Source: Chelonoidis abingdonii
Lineage: Eukaryota > Chordata > Testudines > Testudinidae
DNA: 64,000 nt
Direction of reading: 5' to 3'
NCBI RefSeq assembly: GCF_003597395.2
Contig: NC_133776.1
Coordinates: 41,754,884-41,818,883 of the forward strand
The notes beneath the pieces are model-generated. The model had not been told where the DNA came from, did not search any database, and saw only the letters and a program-made list of their open reading frames with translations. Below, piece after piece: positions 12,051-22,563 of the stretch. Positions within the stretch are counted from its first letter, which is position 1. Each line of letters starts with the position of its first letter. Position numbers and translations under genes: made by a program.

Positions 12051-12150
12051 CACGCCTATTCCTGTTGTTGCCTTTGTCCCTCGAACTCAGCTGGGTTCCG
12101 GGGTTCGTGGCCCCTTCCTAGGCTGGAGGAGGAGATTTTAGCAATGGGTG

Positions 12151-12725
12151 AGCTAGCACTCACCCACGTCCCGGTACTCAAAAGGACTACCCTCTTATAT
12201 CCTCCTGGCCTGAGTCCATCACAATACATATTTTTTGAAGAGAGAAGTAAAGAGAATGTTGCCATTTTAGAGTGTCCTAATGAACTTGTAAGTGAAGAAA
12301 TAAAGTTCAAAACAGCTGTTGACATGTTAGTCTGAATTCTCATTTACTCTAAGGCCCCTTTACATCACTCTGGCAATGTAAAGGGGCCTTTAAAATGGGT
12401 GATAATTATAGCCATATCTACTTCAAGGTCAGTTTTCACTACTGTTTAAAAAGCCTTACTATAAATGAAAACCTGTTGAACATATTAGTAACTTATTTAA
12501 ATACAGAACTTCTATTGCAATGAACGTTACCAGTATAGTTAAAGTGGTACCACCCTCCTAGTGCTGATGCAATCATATTAGTATAAATATGCTTATGCCA
12601 GTATTACTTATTTCTATATGGGAAATGAAATAAATTATACTAGTATCATGCATCTTTATGCCAGGGTAATAGTGTCCACTCCTAGATGTTAGACTAGCTT
12701 AACTATTTTTGATTAAAAATAAAAT
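12151..12725. other. Short interval between LINE and LTR, no gene
   Basis: AT-rich sequence with one strong hairpin (listed separately) and text resembling an old fold-back DNA element (GTATAAATATGCTTATGCCAGTA near 12580, partly echoed in ATGCATCTTTATGCCAGG near 12645). No ORF worth reporting. Confidence 0.5.
12351..12390. repeat. Perfect 15-bp inverted repeat, 10-base loop
   Basis: AAGGCCCCTTTACAT (12351-12365) pairs exactly with ATGTAAAGGGGCCTT (12376-12390). It probably belongs to an inverted-repeat DNA element whose remainder extends to either side; the family is not identified. Confidence 0.85.
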
Positions 12726-13187
12726 ACATCTGTCATAAACGGATAGCTAAGGATTAGTGTTTCTTTTACCTGTCAAGGGTTAACAAAGAGAACCAGACAC
12801 CTGCCCAGAGGACCAATCAAAAAACCGGATTTTTAAAAGCTCAGAGAGGGAATGTTTGGGTCTGTCTCTTCTGTCTGGCTCTCAGCTATGAGAGGGATCT
12901 TTCTATCTTCAAGCTTCTAATCTTCAATTTCCAAGTTGTGAGTACAAAGGTAGAAAAACAATAGGCTGTTGTTGTGTTTTTTTGTATTTACATGTGTGTA
13001 GTTGCTGGAATGTTTAAATTGTATCTCTTTGAATAAGGCTGTTTATTCATATTTTTCTTATAAGCAATTGACCCTGTATAATTGTCACCTTGATACAGAG
13101 AATATTTTTATGTCTTTTTCTTTCTTTTTATATAAAGCTTTCTTTTTAAAACTTGTTGGATTTTCTTTTCTAGTTGAGGCAAGGGGA

Positions 13188-13449
13188 TTTTATTTCCCTT
13201 GTTGTAGACTCAGGGCATCTGAGTCTTGGGGCCCCCGGGAAGGTTTTGGGAAACCAGAGTGGAGCACTGATTCTGTTTGGTGCAGCGCTATCAGATCTAT
13301 GGTAATTAGCTTGGAGGTTTTTATTTCCCTTGTTGTAGACTCAGGCATCTGAGTCTTGGGGTCCCCCGGGAAGGTTTGGGAACCAGAGTGAGAGCACTGA
13401 TTCTGTTTGGTGCAGCGCTATCAGATCTATGGTAATTAGCTTGGAGGTT
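13188..13449 (+). repeat. ~130-bp tandem duplication at the gap edge
   Basis: Unit 1 (about 13188-13316) and unit 2 (13317-13449) both run from TTTTTATTTCCCTTGTTG-like sequence to GGTAATTAGCTTGGAGGTT and differ by only a few small indels. The second copy stops exactly where the Ns begin, the pattern of a failed contig overlap, though a genuine tandem repeat is possible. Confidence 0.85.
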
Positions 13450-13474
13450 NNNNNNNNNNNNNNNNNNNNNNNNN
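13450..13474. other. Assembly gap (25 N)
   Basis: A run of 25 N, a round length that suggests a placeholder rather than a measured gap. It lies within the second family A LTR. Confidence 0.99.
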
Positions 13475-13537
13475 ATACAGGCACCCTCTTTTTGGACTCT
13501 AAGGTTCAGAATTGGGAATTATGCTTATAACAACATC

Positions 13538-16500
13538 CGTATCCAGAATACCTGCAGAAAAACTGTGTAGTTCAGTCTCAAGGAGTGCAGTGGAAAGGGA
13601 TTGCAAGTATAGCACTCAAAATAACTCTGACCACCTGTCAAAATCATTAGGTAATAAGGTAGCCTGCTCAATTGAGTAAGATTTTAATAGTGCTATTAAA
13701 AAAAAAAAAACCCAAGAATTATGCTATGAAATAATTAGCCTCCCAAAATTTCTGATTATGAGGTGGTTTAGTAGATAAATTAGGATGGTACAAATTGCTT
13801 AGGAGTTTTCTTCAAACCAGGATGAAATTAAGCACTATATTTGAAAGTTAGTTGAAACCATAGATTGATTAATGGTTCAGGGCTTTTCATAATCTGCCTT
13901 CACTTTGATTCAGTTCCGGACACTGGATTCAAGGTAAAGCAGACTCTTTGTGAAGAAAATAGTTGTAAAATGAAATTATATTTTATTTTCAGAAGAAATT
14001 AATTAAGTATTGGTTGGTCCTAATGGATTCTGCCCCTGCTGTCTCATGCACCCTTATCTGGTCTGCTAATTACAGTACATGTCATGAAGAGATGATCAAC
14101 TCTGCTTCTGAAGAGAGTCCCCCAGGGAGACTGCCTAAGGTTTTGATGTTTTCAGTGCCAAAAAATGAAAACTGACAATTAAGTGAACCTTTCACTGAAT
14201 CAAAAGAAAGGATAAAAGGTCCTGTCAGTTATAGTCCAACACATATATGAACGTTTCAGAAAGAATTGGGGAGAATGGAGCAAAATAAAAGGAACAGAGA
14301 TGTGAATTAGCAAATAGGGACATGGATTGTCAAGCAGTTTGTCCTGAAATCTGGGCTTCATAAAACGTTTCACTAAACCTCAAATAAACAGAAATGTTTT
14401 CATAAATTCCCTTTTTAAAGATGTGATCCTGTGGACATTGAAGTCAAAGGTGCAAGATGAGGCTCTAAGGGCCGTATTATTAAAGGTTTTTAGATCCCTG
14501 AAGATGCAGATAGGTGGTTATGGGAGTTGGGCACCTAGGCCTCTTGAAAATTCCAGTAGGCACCTGTGCACCTAAATATCTTTACAAATCTGACCCTAAA
14601 TCAATTAAAAGAGTGTCCTTTTTCATTTCCATTTCCCCTGGGTGGGTGAAACCTACCGTGACAGGAGTTAGGTGACTCAGTTCTAATAGCTTCAAAACTC
14701 AAAATCCTGTTATTGCTAAAATAACTAAACTGATGTATGAATAAAGTAGAGTTAGTGTACATTTAACCTCATTTGCTTGAGGACAAAGATGATACTATCA
14801 GCACAGGCTTCTTCAGATTTTGGCCTGCACCAGACCCAATGGAGACAATAGGGCAAAATTGTGTCCAGTCACTACATGAGTGAAAAGTAGGGACAGGGTA
14901 CAAGTATCAGTGCCAGGCTCAGTGGCAGTCCTTGCATTCTTGGGCTGAGATTCTGAGAGCTACTGGAGAATGTATACACCCATTTTCTATTCAGATTAAT
15001 GGGAATTGGGTGTTCAAATCCTCTAGGTGACTTTCAAAATCTCATCCTTGAAGTGCAAAGACTTTGTAGGGCTTGTATTCCTGCTGGCACTATCCTCTCC
15101 AGGGCAGGTAGGGAGAAGAGCCATGGTCCCACACTTGTCAGCAGAGATGGCCATGGAAAGTTGGGTGTGAGTACCATTCCTGTCTGAAGGGTGGCACAGC
15201 CGCCATGCCCTTCTAATACTCCTTGAAGCCAGGGAAACGTTGTGCCTGCTGCAAGTCTATTGCTTTACAGAGCAACTCGTGGGGTGGTTGCACTTCTGCA
15301 CCTCCCTCACCAAGAGACTGGCAGAATGCATGCCAGAAACTCTGCCAGCTCATACCACCAGCACTTTAGAAACAGTTGCTGAGAATAGCCACTCTGTAAA
15401 AGACATGCTGGAGCTGATCTCTCTTTGGACAAATTAAATGTAAAGCTTCCTAGAAGGGGAAGATTAACCCCTTTGTGGCTGAACAAGTGAAAAACTCCAT
15501 CCTGTAATGTTTTAGGGAAAGTAGTTACCCAAACACTAGTGAGAAAAATCATGTCAAAAGAAAATCCTTACCCAAAAGAACAAAGCTTCTCCCATTTGAC
15601 AGGAGTCTAAAAGGATAGAAAATAAAAAGTCCAGTTACAGAATATAGAAGTTCTTGTGCTCCTCTACTCTATTCTGGTTCTTATGCCATACCTAGCATTG
15701 TGGTATCTTAGCATCTGTTACATACAATTCTTTCCTTCTTACTCTCTTCCTACCCACAAAGGGAAATTTCATGTGGATTTTCTTGATTTGCAGTTTTCTT
15801 TAATATTGTTTTTTCAAGTGTGCTGTTTTATGAGTTATTAGTGAAGGCAAGGTCAAAGTAGGACACTTTGCATTCAGTCTTCAGATCTTTCTGTTTTGAT
15901 GGAAAAGTCTCTGACTGGTTTATCCAGTTTTGAGTGCATTACAAAGTTATCTGTGCAGAAAGATCAAAAAAGAAATTAAAAATTATGCAATAAATAATCA
16001 CATATAGTTGCAATGAACATGCTGGCCACATGTTTTTATTTTGTCTAAACAGCTGTCAATGTTACACAGTCCAGCTTCTCTTCTCTTACCCCTTTCCTCC
16101 CCCACACCCAGAGGAGACAGTTTTATTATGAATTAGGGGTTAGGTCAGTCAGACACAATTTGGATGCACTGGGTCTGATTCTCATACCAGGATGAAACTG
16201 GCATGATGGGGTGAATTCCCTGATACAGGCATAGAATGGAGAATAAGGGTCCCTGTTTAAATCTTGGCAGTGCCTAAGATAACTACATTAGATTCACATC
16301 ACTTTATTGAGGCAGACGTACCATTTTTGGTTTATATTATCTGAAAGTTTCTTTCGTCTGCTTGACAACACATATGTGTCAAGTGATTAAAAGCATTCCT
16401 TAGAGGCAATGATGACTTTTAAATTTGCCTCAGAGCAGTGCCACTTGAATCACCTAATTAATTCTTACCATTCCATTTTACATATCAATGTGGAGTCCCC

Positions 16501-18000
16501 AGATACAGCATTTTCATTATCAATCAGTTTGTGTACACAATGAATGCAACCTATGCACAAGAATTAAGCAGCATACTTATTATTCTTTAACAATATTTTC
16601 AGAGCTGCACAAATAGAAGCCTATCTCAGCACTAGAGGGCACCTCTGTAGTTAGCCACACAGGGCCTGATTTGTAAAGTTACTTAGGCGCATAAAGATGC
16701 ACATAGTTGCTCTGTGGGATTTTCAGAAGTGGCTGGCTGTGTATCTGTATCTTTCAGAACCTGAAATACCTTTAAAAATCTGGCCAGATACACCAACTAC
16801 TTTCTTTAAATTGTTTAAATGTTTAAATTGAAAAACAAAATCAGTGCAATTCAGAAACACCCCGGTGCTGGCAGGACAGGATTAATTAGAATGTTACTTG
16901 TAATATGGCCGATGAAAATGCTGTGTCATTTTCTGGAAAGTGAGTCTCTGTATAATGTTGATTCAAACAGTTGTGAAGTGCAGTATATTACAATGCTGTT
17001 CCTGCACAAAAGAACCCTCTCTGACTTGACACAACTTCACAAATAAGAGTTGTCCTCAGGTATAAAAGGCAGGGAATTCAAGAATACTTAGAGCTTCCCA
17101 TATAAAAGACCTGATTCTGATCTCAGCCATGTCCATTTAAAGCTCTTGACCTCAGTGACATTCACACTAATGTGAGGTAAGAATTGGGTCACAAGCTGGG
17201 TTCAGAACAAGAATCTGAGAAAGGATTACACAAGAAATGGGAATATTTGCTGTGGACAAATATATGAAGAGATTTGGCAATTTCTCAACTACCGAACAAG
17301 GAGAAGCCACTCCTGGCTGGAGCTATGGTTTTTAGAGTACCTTTATACCATTGCAGCCCTTTCACCCACTGCAAAGGGGCTAGAGCAGGGATGAGGATGT
17401 CACAGGTATTTTCAGAGGCCCCTCCTACTTAGGAAAGGCTGCCAGAAGAATTAAACAATATAGCTTAGCTACAGTATCATCAGGTAAATGATGACTAAGA
17501 TGAATATTTGACTATCATGACAAAATGGAAAAGAGGTAGGATAAATATTTAATTTTCAGAACAGAGAGAGGTAAGTAGCAGGGGAAAATAGCTATCCTGG
17601 TTGTTAGTAATGGAGTGGAGTTGTCTGCAGGGTGCTGTTTCCCCCCTTAAAGTAAGTAGCTGCAAGCAACACATAATAAATATGAGTCCTTGAGTTGTGA
17701 AAGTGATGAGAGCCCTGGTGAATTAATAAGTAAAGTCTTTGCCTATAAAAAAAATTCTCTCTCATGATTTCATTCTTTCCCATTTATAAATCTTGGGATG
17801 TTTGTTCCAGCTCCCCTTACTTCCAGCTCAAGTAGCTTATCAAGTACATTACACGCTGTTCTTTCAACCTTGTTATGGTCTTTTCGCTTCGCAGGTTTAA
17901 CATAAGAAATGTCCAAAGAAAAAATGCTACACGTTAGACCTGGGTCTAGTACTGTAACTGACTGATGTTTGCATAGCTCTGATCATTCATGATGAAAACA
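13538..18000. other. Intergenic DNA without a recognisable gene
   Basis: AT-rich, with short uninformative ORFs only. Phrases such as GGCACCTAGGCCTC..GAAAATTCC near 14530 and GTTACTTAGGCGCATAAAG near 16678 belong to an old dispersed repeat with GCACCTAAAT and TTTTGAAAATC motifs, seen again near 23790 and 62740. Nothing else supportable. Confidence 0.55.
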
Positions 18001-18155
18001 TTTGATTAATCAGTTCTAGATTCATGAATTCCAGCCTAATCACGAAAGTACATCTTTAAGAAACACAGGAAATTATTCCTAACTTCTATAATTCATTGTA
18101 ATGAGTGTGTAGTTAGAGTGGAGTTGTTTACCAGTTTTTTAGACATTACCTATTT
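18001..18155 (+). repeat. Unclassified ~155-bp repeat, copy 1
   Basis: Closely matches 20226-20385 on the same strand, from GATTAATCAGTTCTAGATTC through TACATCTTTAAGAAA and TTATTCCTAACTTCT to GTGTAGTTAGAGT. Neither copy shows clear terminal repeats. It is either a low-copy dispersed repeat or a local duplication 2.2 kb apart. Confidence 0.8.
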
Positions 18156-18477
18156 TTTAGGAGCCACATAGGTTTGGTTATAATGTTGATTCCTTCAAAT
18201 CCCTCCTCAAAGGTCACCTCTACCTTAACACATACAGACAACTGCCATCTGATAGCAACCAAGCAGGTGGTGAGTGTGATCAGGGCTACTGATTGGCTAA
18301 CACAACTAGCCTGTGCTAAAACACCCTATCATTTTTGTTACCCCAAAACCTGTTTCTCACTCACCTGTTCTGTCTGGTCTTAAGCTTTACTCCTTTGTTG
18401 ACTTCAGTGGGGTTACATGTGGGGGCAGCAGTTAGCCTATATTTTATCAATTGCAGGATCAGAGCCATAGATTGTAA

Positions 18478-18600
18478 AATGTTTGGGGCTAGCGACTATC
18501 ATTCACTATAGCTTTATGCAGTGCCTAGCACTCTGGTGCCCAAATCTGTTTGAGATCTCAAGGCAGTGCAACAATTTAAATGTTAAACAACAAAATAATA
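18478..18600 (+). repeat. Old dispersed amniote-type repeat (CAGTGCCTAGCAC family)
   Basis: The block TTATGCAGTGCCTAGCACTC followed by an A/T-rich AATAATAATG-like end matches a family that recurs at 31797-31890 and, in the opposite orientation, at 52575-52725 and 60565-60680. It resembles the 3' end of an old LINE/SINE group; exact name not known to me. Confidence 0.5.
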
Positions 18601-19084
18601 ATGATGCTCATGATTCCCAGCCTTTTATATAGCTCAAGCCAAATACACACAGCAAAGTTTCAGCATGCAAAGGAATTTTGCAACTGACTTGGCTTTAAGG
18701 CTGGTGAATGTTTCTTTTCTGAGAATTCACTAAATGGAAGCATGCGTATAGGCTATGCCTACTCTGTACTAGACAGGTGCAGTTATGGATATCTTTGATG
18801 TAGCTTGATCTCAGCTGCAGTGCTGACACACTCTTAAGTATCTGTCTCCTTTTTTTGTCTTCCTTGACATGTTCTTAGTTAATAGGCTAGTTTCTCCATC
18901 ACCACAATCTATCAGACTTTTTTTTTATGCTAAACAATCCTAGTGGGTGGTTCCTTTCTTTTCCATTATTTAGCCCTATTTAATGCTTATGATTTCCTAA
19001 TCCTCTCTGCTGGCCATTGATGCTGTTATGGATAATTTTGCAGCCTAATGCCATAGTTTGTCATCAATAAAGCTTGAGAGTTTG

Positions 19085-19215
19085 TGGGTAAAATACGATA
19101 TTTGGGGACCCTTGGAGCTTAAGAACTTGAGCTCGCTGTCTAATTCTGGAACAGACTTACCTATATGACCTGGGCAAGTCACTTAATCAGCTTGTATTAC
19201 AGATTATAATAAAGT
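19085..19215 (+). repeat. MIR-like CORE-SINE fragment
   Basis: Contains CTATATGACCTGGGCAAGTC followed by ACTTAATCAGCT, close to the MIR core (TGTGACCTTGGGCAAGTCACTTAACC). Diverged, no target duplication visible. Confidence 0.6.
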
Positions 19216-20035
19216 GATGGCTTTCAGGGTAATAAAAAATAAATATAAAAAAATTAATCACATCGAACTACCTGCCTTGCTATGGTATGCTGGGTGATGT
19301 GGAGAAGTGAGTATTAGTGCATATCCATGGGCAAGGGAGTATGACCAGGATATGCAAGGTGACATTAGTATAACACTATAGATGAGATATTAGAATGAGA
19401 GAACAGGCATTATGACAAATGTATACTGTAAGAAAGTCCACATTGGTTTGAAGTGCTTGAATTTAGTGCGTAATGAGTGAGGTTACTTTATAATACAAGG
19501 TAGCATTAAACTAGAACGAGAGAGAGCACTTTTGTGGGAAAGCTTGTAGGTATTAGTGCAATGAAACAAAGAGATGCAGTATCTGAAAAGATGCACATCA
19601 GAAGATATTGATATTTGGCCCATTTAAGGGTAAAAAATTTCTCTTACAGCTATAATAAAATGAGTGATTTGAGTCACATATTCCATTAAAATAGATCATA
19701 AATCTTCCTCAGCTCACAAGAGAGAAAGTTAGACATAGCTGAAGGAAGTGTCATCCCACATAAATGGGATCTGACAAAGTTGATGTGGATTTGGCACTTT
19801 AAATGACTAGACAGGAGAGGGGCAAAGTAGAAAATATTCTGATACTTATAAAAGCTTTCTGCAGAAAGTGCCTTGTAAATAAGCAAGGCAGAACCTACTG
19901 ACATCTCCCCTTGTTTCTAGACTTCATGGGATAAACTGATAAGTTTATCCTGCCAAACACATCTTGACAAACCAGATAAATAGCGATGTGAACTGAAGCT
20001 GTATGAGAAGGCAGGACTTTCTTTTGCTTAAGGCA

Positions 20036-20135
20036 CAGTATTGGGAACTCAGAGAGCTAGTTTGTGTTCCCACTTCTGCAACAGATTTCTTGTATGTCCT
20101 TGGGCAAATCACTTAGCCTCTCTATGCCTAGGTTT
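20036..20135 (+). repeat. MIR-like CORE-SINE fragment
   Basis: TGTCCTTGGGCAAATCACTT followed by AGCCTCTCTATGCCTAGGTT matches the MIR core and downstream region. Same orientation as the fragment near 19150. Confidence 0.65.
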
Positions 20136-20225
20136 TGTCACGTGACTCCTTGAAAACTCAGAGGCACTCCTTGTACACAAATTCAAAGCAGGAGTGAATT
20201 TGTTCTTAAAGAGAAACCTTAATGA

Positions 20226-20385
20226 TTTGATTAATCAGTTCTAGATTCATGAACTTCAGCCTAATCATGAAGGTACATCTTTAAGAAATGCAGTAAATTA
20301 TTCCTAACTTCTCTACCTTAATGCAGTGAGCGTGTAGTTAGAGTAGAGATGATTTTCCTGTCTTTTAAATCCTATCTTTTCCTGT
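20226..20385 (+). repeat. Unclassified ~155-bp repeat, copy 2
   Basis: Second copy of the sequence at 18001-18155, about nine tenths identical by eye, ending shortly before the minus-strand family A LTR. The family is unknown. Confidence 0.8.
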
Positions 20386-21108
20386 GACATCTCTAGAGAA
20401 CTGTGTCATAGTATAATTCCTCAATCTGAACCTTAGAGTTCAAATATGAGGTACTAGCATAAATTCCTCTAAGCTTATTTACCAGCTTAGATCTGATAGC
20501 GCTGCCACCAGCCAAAAATTCCAGTGTTTGGTTCACTGTGGTCTCCCCAAAACCTTCCCTGGGGGACCCCAAGACTCTCAGATGCCCTGAGTCTCACCAC
20601 AAAGGAAATAACCCCTCTCCCCTTGTCTCCTCTTTACTTCCTCCAGGCTTCGCCTCCCTGGATGGCCCGGGACGATCACTCTATCTCAATTCCTTGAAAT
20701 GCAAACCAGCGAGATCAGGTTCTCTCACCCTCACTCAGAGTCCCTGCAATTGCAAGCTTGTAACTCTAACACAAAGAATTTTCTCTTCCCCCCTGTGTTC
20801 TTCCTCCCACCAGTTCCCTGGTGAGCTGCAGGACACAATCCCCTTGAGCCCTCCCCCAGGAAAAAATCCAACAGGTCTCAAAAGAAAGCTTTATATAAAA
20901 AGAAAGAAAAATGACATAAAAATGGTCCTCTGAATACAAGGTGACAATATACAGGTCATTGGCTTAAAAGAAAACAACTGAATATCCAAAAAGAATACAA
21001 TTTAAAACATTCAGCAAAATACACACATGTAAATACAAAAACAATATAAAAACCTATATGTCTTATACCTGTACTTATAATTGGAAAACACTATTCCACT
21101 ACCTGCGT

Positions 21109-21145
21109 CTGACGAGTGGGTATTCACCCACGAAAGCTCATGCTC
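21109..21145 (+). ncRNA. Hammerhead ribozyme-like core
   Basis: In order: CTGACGA (the CUGANGA box, 21109-21115); stem II GTGGGT / ACCCAC with loop ATTC (21116-21131); GAAA (21132-21135); and stem III AGC / GCT with loop TCAT (A135 pairing with T144). C145 sits at the expected cleavage position. All invariant core positions are present. Stem I is weak: bases before the box (CTGCGT) do not pair well with bases after the cleavage site (CAAAAATC). Activity as a monomer is therefore doubtful; a dimeric fold with the neighbouring unit is conceivable. Confidence 0.45.
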
Positions 21146-21229
21146 CAAAAATCTGTTATCTATATAGGTCACAGGATTTCTCGCTGCTAGCATATATATA
21201 CCTGCCCCTGGAAATTCCACTACCTGCAT

Positions 21230-21266
21230 CTGACGAAGTGGATATTCACCCACAAAGCTCACGCTC
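21230..21266 (+). ncRNA. Degenerate hammerhead-like core, second tandem unit
   Basis: The CTGACGA box (21230-21236) and part of stem II are kept, but one stem II pair is changed (GTGGAT) and the GAAA box has lost its G (CCCACAAAGC), which should abolish catalysis. It shows the motif is part of the repeat unit rather than a chance event. Confidence 0.5.
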
Positions 21267-22107
21267 CAAACGTCTGTTAGTCTATAAGGGTGCCACAGGA
21301 TTCTCTGCGCTTTACAGATCCAGACTAACATGGCTACCCCTCTGATAATGGAACAGAAGTTAGAAAGCCTGAAGGTAAAGAGAGAAGATCCTCTCAGAGC
21401 GAGAGAGCACTAGAGACGAGACAAAGAAGCACACCCAAAAATTCCCTCCCTGAGCTTTGAAAAATCCGGTTTCCTGATTGGTCCTCTGGTCAGGTGTTTG
21501 GTTCCCTTTGTTAAGCCTTTACAGGTAAAAGAAACATTAACCCTTAGCTATCTGTTTATGACAAACTGTTTGAGCATTCAGAATTTTAGAAATAAATTCA
21601 CCTCTTTTACACTTTGAATATTCATCTCCCTCTCCTCTAGTTTTATTAAAGAAATGTGTTTTTATATCAGAGATCTTCTGTCTATTCATATCCACTGGCT
21701 AGCAACATTCAGTGATCATAACAGCAAAATCTGTTGTGAGGCCTTTCTCCGGTTGACACCATTCTTGCCGCATATGTTATGGAACACAAAGAAAAAAGCT
21801 GAGATAAAGATTGTCTTGAGTTTATCTGCTCCACAGGCCATCAGAGGCTGCAGCATTGTGATGAAGACTGTCTTGGACTGGAGATGTCCACATATATACA
21901 TATGCACTGGGGAGAACAGGGCTGCAGGTTACTGAATGTAAGGGCTTGAGGCCTCGTGATATCCCTTGTAGCATGTATGCCTCCTGCAGGTCTCACAAAT
22001 CACCACCGAAGCCACTCTTTCAAAAAGCAAACCCTGTTGGAACTCCTTCATTAGCTAAGAGTTCTAGTCCAAACCAAAACCACAACAAAAGTCCATAACA
22101 TCAGTGG

Positions 22108-22440
22108 CAGATTTAGAGTCAGTGGGGCCCTGTGAGCAGTTTCATTCCCCCCCCTCCTCCCCAGGACCCAGCCGAGAAAAAAAATTCTTTCTTAGCTCCC
22201 CCCTAGTTTTTCATTCTTTTTTGCTTCATCTTATAAATGAAAATAAAGTGAGGTACCTTGACTGGAGCAGGGGGTAGGGGTACAGGAGGTGGTGGGCTCT
22301 GGGAAGAAGTTTGTGTGATGGGGGAGGGCTCTGGGCTAGGGCAGGGGATTGGGAGGAGGGGTGAGGGGGTGCAGGCTTTAAGGTGGGGCAGGGGGTTGGG
22401 ATGTGGGAGGGGGTTAGGAGTGCAGGTTCTGGGAGGAAGT
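22108..22440 (+). repeat. G-rich repeat with minisatellite-like body
   Basis: An AT-rich head (CAGATTTAGAGTCAGTGGGG to AATAAAGTGAGGTACC) is followed by imperfect repeats of GGGGGTG/TGGGAGGAGG type, with phrases GCAGGGGGTAGGGG, GGCTCTGGG and GTGCAGG recurring. The overlapping 81-codon ORF is glycine-rich artefact. Likely an old non-autonomous DNA element with a repeat core. Confidence 0.5.
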
Positions 22441-22563
22441 AATACTAATTTTGTGTATCTTAGATGCTACCCACAAACAGACAGTTCCCGTCTGTCACTG
22501 TAACTATTGATTCAGAGATTAAAAGGAAATATTAACATTTGGATGAAACTTCGGTAAAATAGT

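Larger units (their letters stand above)
2474..12150 (+). mobile_element. Degenerate Tx1-like LINE, with a nested LTR
   Basis: A non-LTR retrotransposon on the plus strand, GC-rich against an AT-rich background. In order it shows a pyrimidine-rich 5' region, ORF1 with a CCHC knuckle, then ORF2 with an AP-endonuclease domain, a reverse transcriptase with YADD, and a C-terminal CCHC motif. The motif order and the RT text (GCP followed by an LYTLAIEPFL block) fit the L1-related Tx1 group. Frameshifts, in-frame stops, a likely deletion in the endonuclease and a 1,130-bp LTR insertion make it inactive. The 5' limit and the 3' limit (somewhere after 12050) are estimates; I found no convincing poly-A tail or target duplication. 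Without the LTR the copy is roughly 8.5 kb. Confidence 0.82.
12731..13532 (+). mobile_element. Solo LTR, family A, second copy, interrupted by an assembly gap
   Basis: Starts TGTCATAAAC and ends TTATAACA, flanked by the 5-bp duplication ACATC (12726-12730 and 13533-13537). Its first ~110 bases align with those of the 10370-11499 copy, including the stretch around ACCTG..AAGGGTTAAC and GAGGACCAATCA. It differs by a shorter middle and by a ~130-base tandem duplication ending at a run of 25 N. The true length is therefore unknown. Confidence 0.88.
21088..21337 (+). mobile_element. Tandem 121-bp repeat, Penelope-like element tail (tentative), nested in an LTR
   Basis: Family A LTR sequence stops near 21087 and resumes near 21338, so this is an insertion. 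It holds two units offset by 121 bases, each with TTCCACTACCTGC, CTGACGA, a hairpin reading GTGGGTATTCACCCAC, AAAGCTC and a GTGCCACAGGAT-like stretch. It ends in CAGACTAACATGGCTACCCC TCTGATA. The same end closes the repeats at 35216-35324 and, more diverged, 37045-37263. Short direct repeats (TGGAAAACA / TGGAACAGA) flank it imperfectly. The tandem arrangement, hammerhead-like motif and inverted arms in sister copies recall Penelope-like retroelements, but no reverse transcriptase or GIY-YIG text is present, so the class is inferred. Confidence 0.5.
20404..21563 (-). mobile_element. Solo LTR, family A, third copy (reverse orientation)
   Basis: Read on the minus strand it starts TGTCATAAACAGATAGC and ends CTATGACA, with the 5-bp duplication AACTG (plus strand) at 20399-20403 and 21564-21568. 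The GGTGGCAGCGCTATCAGATC block near 20490-20515 is shared with the 12731-13532 copy. A separate ~250-bp repeat is inserted inside it at about 21088-21337. No internal retroelement genes are present. Confidence 0.9.

Noticed and set aside
20538..20933. 131-codon plus-strand ORF, Ser/Pro-rich
   Set aside because: It lies antisense within the family A LTR, and similar text occurs in non-coding parts of the other copies.
22258..22503. Glycine-rich 81-codon ORF
   Set aside because: Translation of a G-rich minisatellite-like repeat; no start context or homology.
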